From the NCBI GenBank assembly GCA_900313475.1, contig OMRJ01000017.1:1-23225 (forward strand): a DNA stretch of 23,225 nt, written 5' to 3'. A program made the position numbers and the translations under genes. Numbering within the stretch: position 1 is the stretch's first letter; each line of letters begins with the position of its first letter. Positions 23,194-23,225 of the stretch are shown piece by piece. This DNA comes from an uncultured Eubacteriales bacterium (GTDB taxonomy: Bacteria > Bacillota > Clostridia > Oscillospirales > Acutalibacteraceae). Below the pieces are notes generated by a model that was given only the letters and a program-made list of their open reading frames with translations, was not told the origin of the DNA and searched no databases.

Positions 23194-23225
23194 CGCAAGT
23201 CAAGACGAAAAGGGCGAAAAGTGCC
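23194..23225 (+). repeat. Right copy of the 32-nt direct repeat
   Basis: Identical to 5-36, same orientation, running to the last base of the window. Just before it, cttgc (23186-23190) can pair with gcaag (23195-23199). Confidence 0.85.

Noticed and set aside
1..23225. Window as an integrative mobile element bounded by tRNA-like repeats
   Set aside because: No integrase, recombinase, relaxase, replication or phage gene is present, and gene content is ordinary chromosomal. The terminal repeats alone do not support it.

Overview
The window looks like a chromosomal segment of an uncultured spore-forming Clostridia member, probably Oscillospirales-like. This is inferred from a clear SpoIIID sporulation regulator, Firmicutes-type GGAGG ribosome sites, TTG/GTG starts, near-consensus TTGACA-17-TATAAT promoters, CCA-encoding tRNA genes and moderate G+C. 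No phage, plasmid, transposase, integrase or CRISPR signature is visible. It reads as ordinary host chromosome rich in transport operons.

Layout. 1-168: a 32-nt repeat that recurs exactly at the right end, plus two related stem-loops. 169-993 (+): sugar-phosphate isomerase-like TIM barrel, sharing a bidirectional terminator with a convergent secreted PHP-domain protein (1080-2543, -). 2751-3305 (-): a small membrane protein and a tRNA-His/tRNA-Gln pair with a consensus promoter and a 16-bp terminator stem. 3420-4166 (-): membrane-anchored zinc-ribbon protein, divergent from a HAD phosphatase - spoIIID - small unknown ORF cluster (4428-5885, +). 6003-6215 (-): XRE-type regulator. 6287-6638 (+): promoter, about 310 nt of structured sequence without a gene, and a strong terminator, making a candidate small RNA. 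6843-11454 (+): TetR repressor - MMPL/RND transporter - lipoprotein operon with two TetR-type operators. 11686-17610 (+): complete oligopeptide ABC importer oppBCDF-oppA, with a hairpin-dense gap before oppA. 17933-22159 (+): MarR repressor - two ABC half-exporters forming an asymmetric heterodimer. 22179-23057 (+): EamA/DMT transporter. 23058-23225: repeat-like sequence.

Functionally, two units are self-regulated efflux/envelope modules, each with a repressor first in the operon and coupled to its transporter by ATGA overlap (TetR-MMPL, MarR-ABC). One unit is a peptide scavenging system. The rest is house-keeping (tRNAs, HAD, PHP, isomerase) and sporulation control. The points most worth a second look are the candidate sRNA with a C-rich loop complementary to Shine-Dalgarno sequence, the repeat family at the window ends, the hairpin series before oppA, and the unknown Lys-rich ORF overlapping spoIIID. 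I see no convincing sign of an entirely new multi-gene system.
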